Assembly: GCF_039555335.1 (NCBI RefSeq)
Contig: NC_092642.1
Coordinates: 34,632,181 to 34,696,180 of the forward strand
DNA length: 64,000 bases
From: Amphiura filiformis
Taxonomy: Eukaryota > Echinodermata > Ophiuroidea > Amphilepidida > Amphiuridae
Direction of reading: 5' to 3'
In this document: one piece after another, positions 31,041-43,989 of the stretch
Layout: every line of letters begins with the position of its first letter
Position numbering within the stretch: the stretch's first letter is position 1
Notes under the pieces: generated by a model
What the model was told of the DNA's origin: nothing
Seen by the model: only the letters and a program-made list of their open reading frames with translations
Databases searched by the model: none
Made by a program: the position numbers and the translations under genes

Positions 31041-32085
31041 CATACCTGCCAACATTGAAAACCTAGAAAACAGAGTACATGGCCAGTAGTATCACCTCTG
31101 ATTTTGGGGGTCCAGGGGCCCGCTTAAGGGCCCGTGGTGGGTGCAGGGGCAAAGCCCCGGTGGGGGTTGAGGGGGCGAAGCCCCCCAAAGCTAGAGGGTT
31201 TCTACACTGTAAAAACCCTTGTAAGCCCCTTCACAGAAGACACATTTTATAGAAAAACAACAATAAAGAACAAGGTGAAAATGAAGCCCTAGGCTTTTAT
31301 ACACTTTGAGGAGGGATTTATACTCCATATCTAGCAACAATTTCAACACATATTTGATGACTACAATGAAAAAATGTGAAAAAACATTCTGGGATCTGTT
31401 TTTATAAGTTTGAAAAATATGCTACCTTCACACAGAAAATGTGCTTTTAAAAATGCAGTTTCCTATACTTTTGTACATAACGATCATTCGTTGAAGCCGT
31501 TTTTTGGCTTTATAACAAGGCCTACGTGACTGATAGGACACTGATATAATGCACAATACAAAGTTAAAAATTCAGAAAAAAAAATCCATTTAAAATAAAA
31601 CATGTCAATTTTTTTGACTTTGGTGAACCACTAGACGTATTCTGAAGTGCTAGGATCATTCCCAGTTCATTTGAAAAAAATTTGAAAAAAATTACAAAAA
31701 AATTACCGTTTGTTATCCTTAATATGGAAACCACTAACTAATGTTTACCTCTTCATCTATCACATTATTATACATGCATTGGTTTTCTATGCATTTATAA
31801 TAATTATGTGCTAGATGAAGAGGTAAACATTAGTTAGTGGTTTGCATATTAAAGGATAACAAACTGTAATTTTTTTGTAATTTTTTTCCAATTGTTTTCA
31901 AATTAACTGTGAATGATCCTAGAATTTCAGAATAGGTCCAGTGGTTCTCCAAAGTCGCCGAAAACTTTGGAAAAGAAATTTAAATTAAAATTTTTTTTGT
32001 TCAGAAAATCAGAGTACTCGATTTTCGGGGTTTAAAACTCGAAATCGGAGTAACTCCGCGAAAATCGGAGTAGTTGGCAGGTATG
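31041..32085. mobile_element. 1.05-kb DNA element with 6-bp target duplication (family X, copy 1)
   Basis: ctgata flanks both ends (31035-31040, 32086-32091). Ends are catacctgccaa and ttggcaggtatg. Parts: a GC-rich block with 'gggggtccaggggcccgcttaagggcc' (31105-31135), a shared module (31240-31570), and a long palindrome (about 31650-31935, centre near 31785). No coding capacity. The copy at 49046-50161 has the same parts in opposite orientation. Confidence 0.75.
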
Positions 32086-32108
32086 CTGATAGATATATTA
32101 CCAGAACG

Positions 32109-32225
32109 GTAAACTGCATATCCGTCAATACACGCTTTTTCAATGGGAAATGAACTTTGCTGCTTGGATGATGTCACAATGAGGTTAGCATTATATTGAA
32201 AAGCGTGTACTGACGGATATGCAGT
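32109..32225. repeat. Hairpin MITE, ~31-bp arms
   Basis: Left 'actgcatatccgtcaatacacgctttttcaat' and right 'attgaaaagcgtgtactgacggatatgcagt'; only one or two mismatches. Confidence 0.75.
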
Positions 32226-33600
32226 CGACCGGCCTCTATGGAATGGCAGCAGACAGGTTGCGCTGTCCTCTGACCCTGACTGTTTGTCACATAGACAGAC
32301 CGTGACCTAGGTAAACACATACAAAGCAGGGCACACCGACACCGCCTGGCTAATAATTATTTGGTGTAGCAGAGGTCTACACTAAAATGAATACACCGGA
32401 TCGATACACATGAATTGCTATGCACGATTTTGATATCAGACGAAAATCTTCGGATACCGGGTTAGAAAATGATGAATATCTCCGTAAATGAATTTTTCTC
32501 AAGAAACCAGATGTGGTCTCATACACTGCTAGAATGCGCTTTGAAATTGGCCGTGCGCTTTGAACTCAAAATCGGACCAAAACTCTAATTTTATATTGCG
32601 TTGGTCCGGTATGGACTACATCGTGTAGTACAGCTGCACTCACTACTAGGCAGTATAAAAGTCGATGACCATTGACTTCAATGGGGTATACAAGCTTATT
32701 CACGCACAACCAAGATCAATTGCCCGGCTATTGTGAGTAGCCTTAGTCATGTCCCTCGACTAATTATTCGTCTCAAAGAGCTTCAAAGGTCTGAACCAAA
32801 TGGCCAATCGTGGCTGTGGATTCAACCTACCATGGCGATTTCTGCTATGAAGATATAGGGTCGATGACACTGTGCAGGGGATGCGACTGCGAGCCGCCAT
32901 TTTGACACATGGTATCTACTCTTCAGAAAAATTACTTTTGTTGACGTTTTATATCAAACAATTTTCGATAGTGGGTCATACTAGGATTTCAATTTTTTAT
33001 TAATGAAGGTACCGTACATGTAGTTTTGAGGAATAACATGGGATGTTTTGAGTTTTATTTCAACTGGTGGTGTAGGAAGGTGAGTGAATACGTGAATGAG
33101 GCCGGGGAATGAGGTTTTCTTGTTTCAACGATCCGATAGTAGGATGCGAAACGTAGGCTAAAAATGTCTAATGACGTCATTCATTCGCCATGTTGACATG
33201 AAAACATTAGCTGCAGCGAGGTCAGTGTCATTCAATTCGTTACGGTACCTAAATTCCTTTCAGGATATTCTGATTTCACTTATTTATAATGTGTACAAAC
33301 GTGCTCCATACAAACTCAAATATATGAATGCAAGGTGTTATTGCTGACAATACAAACATTGTTACAACGTCATTAAAAACAGACGTTTTTTCGCTGAAAC
33401 GTGATACAGGCTAGTACAATGTAAGGCAGTGTGGCTGGGTACATTCCTATTTTCCAACAAGGCGGTTCTCGAACCACGAGTCTCGCCTGCTTTCGCGATC
33501 GCCTGCTTTTACGATTACTTTTGGTAGAAGTAATGAACCTGCAACAACCCATGGCGGTTTGCCTGTTCAATTTGAGCTTGATTGGACCAATATTGGAATT
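32226..33600. other. No gene or clear repeat recognised
   Basis: I see no exon with splice signals, no hairpin and no known element on either strand. A few short open frames are near random expectation. Confidence 0.4.
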
Positions 33601-35139
33601 CGACCTTTGATCCCTAAATTTTGGTGGGTCTCGGCTGGGCACAATTACCTGGCTGATGGTGACTGTACCCACCAAGTCTCATGCCCATCCGACAATTTTT
33701 ACTAATTTGACCTCAGATGACCCCTACTGACCCCAAAATGACCTTCCAAAAATTGGGCTCTAAATGTTGACTACCAGTCAAGTTTCATGCCCATACAACA
33801 GTTTTTAGTCATTTGACTTCAGATGACCTCTGAGTGACCTCAGATGACCTTGCAATGACTGTCCAAAAATTTGGCTCTAAATGATGACTGTACCCACCAA
33901 GTTTCATGCCCCTGTGACAGTTTTTAGAAATGTGACCACAGATGACCCATGGGTGACTTCAGATGTCCCTGAAATGACCTTCCAAAAATTTGACTTTAAA
34001 TGTTGACTGTAACCACCAGGTGTCATGCCTATGGATGACCTTCGATGATCCCAAAATGACCTTCCAAAAATTTGGCTCCAAATGTTGACTGTACCCACCA
34101 AGTTTCATGCCCATACAAAAGTTTTTAGTAATTTGACCTCAGATGACCCCTGGGTGACTTTGAAATGCCCTTCCAAAAATTTGACTCTTAATGTTGACTG
34201 TAACCACCAGGTGTCATGCCCATACAACAGTTTTTAGTAATTTGACCTCAGATGACCCCTGGGTGACCTTGGATGACCCATAAATTACCTTCTGAAACTT
34301 TGACTCTAAATGTTGACTGTACCCACCAAGTTTCATACCCATATGACAGTTTTTAGTAATGTTACCTCAGATGACCCCTGTGTGACCTTGGATGACCCCG
34401 AAATTACCTTCCGAAACTTTGACTCTAAATGTTGACTGTACCCACCAAGTTTCATGCCAAATAACAGTTTTTAGTAATTTGACCTCAGATGACCCTTGGG
34501 TGACCTCGGATGAACCCGAAATAACCTTCCGAAAATTTTACTCGAAATGTTGACTGTACCCACCAAGTTTCATGCCCATACGACAGTTTTTAATAATTTG
34601 ACCTCAGATGACCCCTGGGTGACCTCGGATGACCCCGAAATAATCTTCTAACATTTGACTCTAAATGTTGACTGTACCCACCAAGTTTCATGCCCATACG
34701 ACAGTTTTAGTAATTTGACCTCAGATGACCCTGGGTGACCTCGGATGACCCTGAAATAATCTTCCTAACATTTGACTCTAAATGTTGACTGTACCCACCA
34801 AGTTTCATGCCCATACGACAGTTTTAGTAGTTTGACCTTAGATGACCCCTGGGTGACCTCGGATGACCCCGAAATAATCTTCCTAACATTTGACTCTAAA
34901 TGTTGATTGTACCCACCAAGTTTCATGCCCATACGACAGTTTTAGTAATTTGACCTCAGATGACCCCTGGTGACCTCAGATGACCCCTGAAATAATCTTC
35001 CTAACATTTGACTCTAAATGTTGATTGTACCCACCAAGTTTCATGCCCATACGACAGTTTTTAGTAATTTGACCTTAGATGAACCCTGGGTGACCTCGGA
35101 TGACCCCGAAATAATCTTCTGAACATTTGACTCGATGTA

Positions 35140-36228
35140 GCACCCCAAAAGAGACCATTTTTGACATAAAACCTGTTTTAGACATTTTTTGAAAAATGCT
35201 TCCTTCACCCTAAAAAGGTGGTTTTAAATGTTCAGTTTCCTATCCTTTTGCACATGAGAGACATTCTTCAAAGTCTTTTTTTGGCCTATTAACTTGGCCT
35301 ACATGACCGCAATTGATATATATAAGGCGCACTATAAAAACATTATTGAATTAAATTTTTGACCCCCCCCCCCAACTTCGAGTGTGTGGGAGGGGCCACA
35401 TGGGGGGGGTACTAGTGTGCATGAAGACTACATTTAGAGAATAACGATAGGAATTTTTATTTTGCCTATCCTCATCGTGTGATAGGCGACAGGCAGGTCC
35501 AATATTTTGAGTAGTGGATGCCGCGCAGCCGGTATCCACTACGATAAAAATATTGGACCTGCCTGTCGCTCTATCATAGGTAGAGGATAGGCAAAATAAA
35601 AATTCCTATCGCTTATTCTCCTTCTTAGTCAGTTAAATACTATTTCAATAACTGTAAACAATTTTTAAAGCAAAAACTAAGTTATCGCCATAAAACTCCC
35701 CTCATTATCAAATGAACGAAACTTGTTTACAACTTCACATATTCTGTTGCGCAGTACTGTTAGCGCTGTTCACAGATTCCGCGACTAGCCTCACGATACA
35801 GCGCGATACATACGCGCACCTCTACAAGAGTGTTACGATTATCAAGACGCATGATGACGTGGGGTCGCCTACGGCCTGATAGACGGCACCCGAAATCATG
35901 CGATTATCCAATCAGAAATGTGTCTACGAACTAGACCACGCCTACTGACTAAGAATGTATGATAGACCATTTTTGACATAAAAACCTGTTTTAGACATTT
36001 AAAATAAAAAATGCTTCCTTCACCCTAAAAAGGTGGTTTTAAATGTTCAGTTTCCTATACTTTTGTACATGAGAGACATTCTTCAAAGTCTTTTTTTGGC
36101 CTAATAACTTGGCCTACATGACCGAAATTGATATATGTAATGCGCAATATAAAAACAATATTTCATTAAATTTTTGACCCCCCCTCAACTTTGAGTGTGT
36201 GGGAGGGGCCACATGGGGGGTACTGTTT
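35140..36228. repeat. Duplicated 270-bp module inside the satellite, with hairpin between
   Basis: 35145-35412 and 35965-36228 are direct repeats ('accatttttgacataaaacctgttttagac' ... 'gtgtgggaggggccacatgggggg'). Both are the module found in family X (31240-31570 and, inverted, 49545-49750). Confidence 0.75.
35425..35625. repeat. Hairpin MITE, ~85-bp arms
   Basis: 'gagaataacgataggaatttttattttgcctatcct' is mirrored by 'aggataggcaaaataaaaattcctatcgcttattctc', and 'ggcaggtccaatattttgag' by 'aatattggacctgcc', around a loop at about 35525. Confidence 0.8.
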
Positions 36229-36499
36229 GCATCCTCTCTGGTCATACTGCCCCCTACCACATTATGTTGACCGTACCCACCAAGTTTTGTGCCCATACGA
36301 CAGTTTTTAGTCATTTGACCTCAGATGACCCCTGGATGACCTTGGGTGACCTTGACACACTAACCAATACAAACTTGTTCTGTCTGGGGTGAAGATGCAC
36401 CCACCGGGGCACCCACCCACCAAGTTTGAAGAACGTGCGACCCCTAGTCTCCGAGAAAATAGGTTTTTGCATTTTATGCATAAATTATGCAAATTAGGT

Positions 36500-38053
36500 A
36501 CTGACTGGATGTCTGTACCAATTCAGCAAGGTGCGGCCAAAGCCAAAAAATGAAGGTCAATGGATTTTGTCCAAATCTTATGACAGGAAAGGTTATTGGG
36601 TCTAATGATTATGTAGCTTGATAAAAAATTCAAATGTTCCTTGTCGCCATGACAACGGGCCTTTGAAGTTGGCTACAGAAAAGTCAGTTTTTCAATTTCG
36701 CAGTACTGAAAGAGGCTCATTTTCGGCCGGCTCTAACAAAATTGCTGTAAGTACAGGATAATTGAAATTTCTTCTGATAAATACCTATACATTTCATGTT
36801 ACAAAAATAGTATTGCCATTTTTTTCTATGATCCATAATATTGCGAAATACGCAATGCAAAATCCCGCTTTTTTGCACTTTTTTTCTTTAGTAAAAGTAC
36901 TATAACTTTAACAGTCAATCACTCTCAAGGTAGGGTTCGCTGATTTAAGTCTGGGACTGAATGAGCATAACCATGAATGGGGTTGATAAATCATCCAATA
37001 AAAAATTGGGGTCTGTACCCCATAGCTTAAATTTTACTTATACGAAAATTCACTATTTTCGATTAAAATTAGCTAATTACATAGCACTCTTACAGTAAAC
37101 GTAATCATTTATTGGTCAGAGATTTACAAATAACATACCGAGAAATGTTTATTGACCCATATCTTATCCATAGACTTCCACTTAAGTATGTATGCAAATT
37201 TTCATAGCCACATTATTGGTCAAACAACTCCCACCCCCATTAACAATTAATATTCTCAAACCGAAAAGTAGGGTAAGTTACGTTGTTGATAATTGTGTTG
37301 CCACTAATTATGTGGGTATCTGTCTATTATTATCATCCAATTGATAATTAATGATAAATGGTACTTAAATCAAATTTGGCGTCCAGAATAACTTTGTCAA
37401 AATCAACAATCTTTCCCGCCACACTTGTTATCTATTAGACAATCATCCATCTAGTGTATAGAATTATAGGCAAAAATGTCAAGAAATAGAATTGCCATAT
37501 GAACATGATGAACATTAAGGTAGATTACCATGAGGAAAGCAAGGGGGATATATTTTGACCAGGATCATACAGTTTGTGATATTTAACCATGTAACTACAA
37601 TACCAGAGCTAGGCAACTTCGTCACTACTTTGGAGTAGGCCTAATGTTATAATAAAGCTACAATACAATCTACATTATAGTGTAAATGTGCATGCCATAA
37701 TTTAAAGGATTATAAATGATGTCAATTGGTAAATTACGAGTTGTTTCTATAGTTTGCAAATCAACAACTGGCATTCCGATGAGTGAACAAGCAATTTGAA
37801 ATAATGTATGAAAAAAGTCAGTATTTTATGGTATGCTCAAGGCATTGTCAACAAATTTGACGCTAGTGCTAACTAAATCTAACCTAGTGAGAACATGAAC
37901 AATCACTAACAGCAATCCTAATTTTGTCCAAATATGGTGCCTTTCGTCGAATGCTAACATCACTAGTGTCAATGTTAAGTGAGGAACAGATGTCTTTGAG
38001 GGTATTTATGCTCAAACTTTGAAGTTTGTCATTTTTTACAGAGCGGCATACAT
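36500..38053. other. No gene recognised; downstream flank of the transposase-like ORFs
   Basis: AT-rich, no coding signal that I can support on either strand. Confidence 0.4.
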
Positions 38054-39437
38054 TTATTTCACCAACATAGGATGAGAAACTTCCTGCACCACTTGTCTCA
38101 GGCTATCTTGAAACACCGCTGTGTCTGCTGGAGCTTCCAGATCATCAGTTATCTCCTCTAAATCTCCATTTGCTCTTTTCTTGGCTGAAAGTCTGGAGAA
38201 AAAGCTACCTATCTGTTGTGGCGTCATATATTCACTTGCACTAAACATCCTCTCGTTATTTTCATTCTTCAGACAACGCATTTGCTTAGCGACTCTAGAA
38301 GGATCATCTTTGTTCCCAGTGACCTCTCCATGTTCAAACCTTTTTATGAGAAATTCTTTCTGCTTGTTAGAAAACCTGGTATGTTTTCTGCCTGATTTCA
38401 AGGCCCATCCAAGACATACTTCTGTTGTTGGTTCAGCTAGAATACAATGCTGCCCACCTGTGTTTCCTGAAACTTGTGGAAGTGTGCTTTCCTCTCTTGA
38501 AAGCATATTTGCATATCTCATTTTGGCTCTATCTAGTAGCCTTTCTCTCTGCTTGTACCGGTCATGTTTTCCTGACAGAATATGAGCTTCTAACGCTGAT
38601 GATTTGATGTATGTCTTTGTACATGTTTCCTCAGGGCAACTGAATATACCAGTTGAGCTCACACTACTAGTAGAGTCGTAGACTTCTTCATGAAGATCAA
38701 CTTCACGACTTTCTTGGTTAGCAGGTTCTGCAGATGCGCATACATTCTGATGCTGATTGGCGTCAAGAGTAATTTGGTTGATGGTACTTGACAATGGTCC
38801 TGTTGTTGGCCTAAACACAGTGCTTGTTGTCGTACTGCGTACCGTAATGTTTGGAATACTGGTGCCTGAAAATCACCATCATTTACGATTTTGCCAGGCC
38901 CAATGTTATAAGCTCGCCATACTCTAATTCCGCATCTGTAAACTGGAAGTTATTAATGTAACTTATACCACTCCATTGAATGTGTGGTTGAATTACCATC
39001 ATCGGTGATTCAGTGAGAACTGGCTGAACACCATAGATGCCGCCGCTTGACATCATGGCTTTCTCCATTTGTTTAGCATCCATAATATCGCTGCCTTCAT
39101 TCAGATAAATGTTCATATGTCGTTTTATTTGGGCTGCCTTTCGATCGCATGGACCTTTCCCCCCTTGAGGATCAGAAAAGTCTATTCGTTTTACTTCAAT
39201 GCCTGTTCTTGTGGAGAGATATTTTGCAGCTAATATCGTGTGTGCCGAGTGGTAACAGCCTGCGTTATCTTGACGGAAGAAAGCAGACTGTATACTAGGA
39301 TCATTGGATTTCAACACTCTCAGCACATGTTCCATTATTCCAATTACGATACTGCTGTCTTGCTTGGTTGAGTCAAAGATGTGGACTATTGCAATACTCT
39401 GGTAGTCGTTCCCACACTTCCAAAACTTAGTTAACAT
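38054..39437 (-). CDS. Transposase-like protein of a widespread uncharacterised family, with C2H2 finger (two ORFs)
   Basis: ORF a (39437-38883) has FRQDNAGCYHS, IDFSDPQGGKGPCDRKAAQI, a helical K/R stretch and GISYINNFQF. The Asp residues in DNAGC and DFSDPQ/CDR look like an RNase H-type (DDE-like) core, but the activity is inference. ORF b (38875-38054, open from an acceptor-like ttttcag) has a C2H2 finger (CPEETC...H..GKH), then GWALKSGRKHTRFSNKQKEF, a DPSRVAKQMR helix and MTPQQIGSFFSRLSAKKR, a conserved tail I associate with multi-copy invertebrate 'uncharacterised' proteins. The ORFs are in different frames separated by a stop and ~60 bp, so a frameshift or short intron is needed. The N-terminus appears to lie upstream of 39437 but is not readable. 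AATAAA overlaps the stop codon region (38048-38056). Confidence 0.65.
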
Positions 39438-40370
39438 TATTATATCTTATATAAATAAATAAATAATCTGACACTTACCATTTACCAGCTATACTATTCT
39501 TATATAATTGATGAACTGTTGTTTGTACCGGCCCATGATTGCCTTTTCAGCTAAACGCAGCCCGTCACCCAGCGCTGCCCTCTATTGCATTTTCATTAAC
39601 AATGCTTCTGCATCTGGTTTCTGTATAGCTTGTTTGTACCATTAGAATCGTTACTTTCTTCAATTAAGTCCCATTAAGTTCTTTTAATACAATTAGTTTC
39701 AGTAATAATTTAAAAAAAAATAATGAAACTATTTTTTACAGTAAATCCCCTTGTGAAAAAATAGACTTTTTTTTTAAAACTTGGTACTTTTGAAAAGCCA
39801 GAACTTCTAAAATAGTTAAGAGCCCAATTTTTGAAAAGGATATATCAGTTAACAAGGGTTTACTCTAACTATGACATTATACAGTTTCAACATACTAATC
39901 CTACCTTTACATTTATACCCCTTCAAAGTCTGGGTAAAATGACGCTTATGATTATTGCCCAAAAATATACTTTTTCTACTTAAATTTGCAGGATCTTTTC
40001 GAAGAGTGACACACTCTTTCTTCATTTACAATGAATAACAAAGCATGTCTCTATCCTAAAATAAAAAAACAGACAATTTATCGCATCTTATATAGTTGTA
40101 GCATAAGACCAAACTTTACCTTTTTTCAAAAATGAAAATGCAATTTTTGGTCATTTTCGCTCAAATTTGTTTTGCCCGTTATTTTACCAACAGGCCAAAT
40201 ACAACTTTTTAAATATCATTTTGAAAATGTCCCACCTAAACCCTTTCTATGCTAGAAGAATCAAGGATTTCTATTTTTTTTTCTTTTTCCGCATATTTAA
40301 AATTTTGCTTGAAAATAAGAGACCCTGAGTCTTAATTACCATATTTTGCGCTGAAAATCGAATCGGGTTG
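39438..40370. other. No gene recognised; possible degraded N-terminal part of the transposase-like gene
   Basis: A donor-like 'gtaagt' (minus) sits at about 39474-39479, too close to the ORF for a normal intron. Otherwise AT-rich sequence. Confidence 0.3.
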
Positions 40371-40373
40371 AGA

Positions 40374-40890
40374 TCCTCTGGTCATACTACCCCCTACCAC
40401 GTTTCATCATCATAGGGCTTAGGATCTTACGAATCCCCAGATACAGCCCCACAAGGCGGATTTCTTCAGATTTCCAACCATATTTGTAGAATCGCTCCGC
40501 ATAAATTATGCAAATTAACAGCTAAATGTGCATACTTTTCGCCGAAAAACTAATCAGGTTTCGTTACCTATGCGCCCGACGGATCTTGAGATAGTCTGTC
40601 CACAAACTCCGCTATCAATTTGCGCTGATTTTCAGATTATAAATTATGCAAATTAGCTATGTTAATTTGCATATTTTTCACCGAAAACATACGGTTACGG
40701 AGCAAACTTGGATACCCTTCCTCCCACCAAGTAGCGTCGCCGTAAGTCTTACGGTTCCCCAGATACTGCTCCGGACGGACACACATACATCCACACATAC
40801 CCTCCACACACACACCCCCCCACACACACGCACGGACAGACAGAAATAGTGATTACTAAGTCCCATCCTGAACAAAGTTCAGGCGAGACA
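40374..40890. repeat. Interspersed repeat with 'ataaattatgcaaatta' phrases and a (CA)n tract
   Basis: 'ctctggtcatactaccccctaccac' (40377-40401) recurs at 36234-36259, and 'ataaattatgcaaatta' occurs at 40501, 40640 and 36480. Ends near a CA-rich stretch (40780-40835) and 'cagacagaaatagtgattac'. Confidence 0.6.
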
Positions 40891-40945
40891 AAAACTATGA
40901 AGGACTGGAATCAACTCCCCAACGAAATCATAATCATTGAGTCAA

Positions 40946-41289
40946 CTAAGGCCAAGTAAAATAAAAAACATGTTTCACATTCGGGTTTTTGAAAATTAGG
41001 AGGATGAGGGGCTTTTTATTTTCTATTTTTTATTGGAAAACAACGTTAAATACATTGATATCTGAAAAAAAGGAGGAGGCCCTTTTTATTCTATTGTTTT
41101 GAGAGGTAGGCTCCTCTAGTGATCACAAAACTCTTCTGAAATGATGTATTATGCATTTACAAAGCTGTGAAATAAGTTTCAACTTCTGAAACATCTTTTT
41201 CAAGTTATAACTAAAAGTTTACAAGATAAAAAGAAATTTGAAAAATCTTCAAAAAAGGACGAGAAACATGTATTTTTTTTTACTCGGCC
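40946..41289. repeat. Fold-back element with ends 'aggccaagtaaaataaaaaacatgtttc'
   Basis: The right end 'gaaacatgtatttttttttactcggcct' is the reverse complement. The start resembles the 'aggccaa' family at 6029 and 14507. Confidence 0.7.
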
Positions 41290-41594
41290 TAAGCAATTCA
41301 AGAAAGAAGTCACAAATCATTACAATACTCCACACTTAACATAGCATTGTCATCGCTTCACGCAGAGCACATCATTTAACCCTTCTCGCTTGACCCTAAT
41401 TCCTAATATTTATAAGGCATTCTTATATTGAGAAGTACCGTATCTTACTTGAACTTGATAACAATTTTAATGACTTATCCGTCACTTTTTATAGGCAATT
41501 TATAAACAATTTTAATTTTTTTGCACTTTCCTGAGGCCTGGGATCACTCGTATTATTATGGTCTCAGGATCACTCACTGGATGTATTTAGCTTA

Positions 41595-42005
41595 GGGGCT
41601 GTGCAATAATTATGAGCCCTGGGGAGGGTAAAATTGGGGGGGCAAGAAATTTTGGCGAGCCGAAGGGGGGGGCAAGCAATTTTGGCAAGCCGAGAGGGGG
41701 GCAAGCGATTTTGGCACGCTTTCACGGGCGCCTTTTTAATAAAACGCTTCTAAAAGGCTTAGGAAAACAGTACGGAAACGCTTAAATATGCATTTTTCCT
41801 GCTACGCACGCAAGAACATACATCTAGACCATTTAAAGTTTGGAATTTGGGATCCAAAAATTTGGCATGTTCAAGGGGGGCAAAGAATTTTGGCGGGCTG
41901 AGAGGGGGGGGCAAGCGATTTTTGGCGGGCCAAGAGGGGGGCAAGCGATTTTTGCGAGCCGTTCAGAAATTTTGTTTTCGGGGTTGATAATTATTGCACA
42001 GCCCC
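41595..42005. repeat. Harbinger-like MITE with TTA target duplication and G-rich minisatellite
   Basis: Ends ggggctgtgcaataattat and ataattattgcacagcccc; TTA at 41592-41594 and 42006-42008. The interior contains six or so units like 'gaggggggcaagcgatttttggc'. A 3-bp TTA duplication and G-rich ends fit PIF/Harbinger. Confidence 0.75.
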
Positions 42006-42008
42006 TTA

Positions 42009-43100
42009 TTCTTTACTTAAAATTATAAATTTAAGCTTACCTGGCTTTGGCCTGTGCAACTTTGTGGGTTACTTTTTCAGGATCTATAATAGAGATTGTA
42101 TAGGATTCAGCAATTATACAACAATTGATGTATTAACAGTATTACAGTATTTGAACTCAGAATTGTATACTGAGTGATATGTACATGTATACATGTTTTT
42201 ACTGTGGGCGCTGCCATCTTTGTCCTCTTTCAAGATATTTGTTTTATTTTTTTATTTTTGCTTATAAAATAAGAAAGCAAATTTCAATTTTTGTAGTTAA
42301 GTAGTAGCTACTTATTATTTTATATATATTGTCATGTCTGTATACCAACAAAAGGTGTTAAATTGATATATCAAGGTAAGTTAAATGTCAAAAAATGCAT
42401 ATCTTGTAAATATGAGGTCAAAGTTCGCACAATTACAGCTGAGCGAAGAAGTTTCATGAATTTATAGTCTTTTTTTTCCCCGAAAGAAACGCAACGTGAG
42501 TATAAAATTTAATTGTTTTCAAACGTTGTCATACTATTTCTTTCGTATATTAATCACATAGTTTTCAGACTGCACCGAAGCATGGTAAATTGTCGTAATT
42601 AAAACCCAGAAATTACGTTTACTCTAGGTCGAATGCAGACATAGTCATCGGACATCGACCGTAAGGTACTAATTTCGAGGTGCATAACAAACACCAAATT
42701 GGTGTCGTATGACCTTAAATCTTGAATTGTATACTCCAGAAGAAGCTGAAAACTTGTCCAAGGAGTTGTGCTGTGCTGACGTGCTAATCGTGCTCAAAAA
42801 ATATACATTGAGGGGGTGCAAGTAAAAAACCACTGCTCCTTAGATTTACAAAACGTTCAAACCTGACTCGTAGCCTATTGTTATTATAATGTCATCCTTT
42901 CATATTATAAGAAAGTAGTCTTCGTAAGATAATCCCTTAAAGAGGTGAGCTCTTACAGGAAGTTTTAAAGGACTGCCGATTTCTACGATTTACCGTTATA
43001 TTGATCGTGACGACAGAGGATACAGCAGGCAGTGCATTCAGCTCCGATGGACATGATCAGCTGACTCATCGCATGTGCGGGTCGGGCGTCGAGTCAGGCA
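42009..43100. other. No gene recognised
   Basis: AT-rich with no supportable exon. 'tacgagtcaggtttgaacgttttg' occurs at 43889-43912 and its reverse complement at about 42850-42873, so a repeat spans 42.85-43.91 kb. Confidence 0.5.
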
Positions 43101-43107
43101 GGAGCGA

Positions 43108-43660
43108 AATTGTTTGTTTGTTTGTTTGTTTGTCTGTTTGTTTGTTTATTTATTTGTTTGTTTGTTTGTCTGTTTGTTTGTTTATTCATTTATAAATTTA
43201 TTAGGTAAATTTGTTTTTAATTGGGGCTGACTATTGTTTCTTTATGATTATTTTTGGTATTCAATATTAGCCTAGTTTCAATACTTATAGGCCTATGCTC
43301 CGCTCCGGTACTCTACAATGTTTATTTAATCTTTGTTTGTTTCATTTATTTGCTTATTAATTTTTATTTATTTATGTATTTCAATCTAACTGAATCTAAA
43401 TCTAACTGAATTTATTTATTCATTTATAAATTCATTTATTAATTTATTTGTAAATATTTATTTATTTATTTAGGCCTATTACTCCTTGCAGCCTTGTTAC
43501 TTAATATTATACTGTGAAAAGTTGTACTTGAAACTTCTAGTCTAAACATTTAAACATGGGTCTATGCTCATGTACATGTATGCTGCTCTGCAATGTTTAT
43601 TTAATCTTTGTTTCTTTCATTTATTTATATTTGCTTATTAATTTTTATATAATAGGCCCC
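43108..43660. repeat. Microsatellites (TTTG)n and (ATTT)n plus a duplicated segment
   Basis: 43110-43190 is TTTG/TTTA repeats. 'caatgtttatttaatctttgttt' with the following ~45 bp occurs at 43316 and 43590, a direct duplication. Confidence 0.8.
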
Positions 43661-43989
43661 TATTTCAATTTGTATTGTTTTTATATAAATTTTTAGTATT
43701 TTCATATCATCTATTTAGTAACATTTTTAGTAACCTCTAATCTTTATCTAATGACACCATAAACATTTTGTCAGAGATGATCAATGGGTATTGATTTATG
43801 GACAAGTCAATTGGCCACAATCTATTGACACATGATCTTGTCATCCAGGGAAAATAATCCCACTTATAAATTATAATAATAATAGGCTACGAGTCAGGTT
43901 TGAACGTTTTGTTTAGATTTTGTGATGCGTTGAGGTTGGCTGAATATCCCTCAGCTCAGGATTGGTAGTGCCAAACTCTGGAAAGTGAC

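Larger units (their letters stand above)
33625..36470 (-). mobile_element. Helitron-like satellite element, second copy, minus orientation, with insertions
   Basis: 33660-35120 holds about twelve tandem units of ~118-125 bp ('gttgactgtacccaccaagtttcatgcc', 'gacagtttttagtaatttgacctcagatgacccctgggtgacc'), the reverse complement of the satellite at 13590-14300. The flank 'cggctgggcacaattacctggctgatggtgac' (33631-33662) matches the CTAG-side end of that element. The other side resumes at 36260-36465 with 'caatacaaacttgttctg' and 'cgacccctagtctccgagaaaat'. The 35140-36240 block interrupts it. Confidence 0.6.

Noticed and set aside
33660-35120. Large tandem array as a coding gene
   Set aside because: Stops in all frames in most units, and the same satellite is present in opposite orientation at 13.6 kb.
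38121-38607. Plus-strand open frames opposite the C2H2 ORF
   Set aside because: Antisense to conserved finger and tail motifs on the minus strand.
43001-43195. Open frame ending in a VCLSVCLFI-type repeat
   Set aside because: Translation of a (TTTG)n microsatellite.
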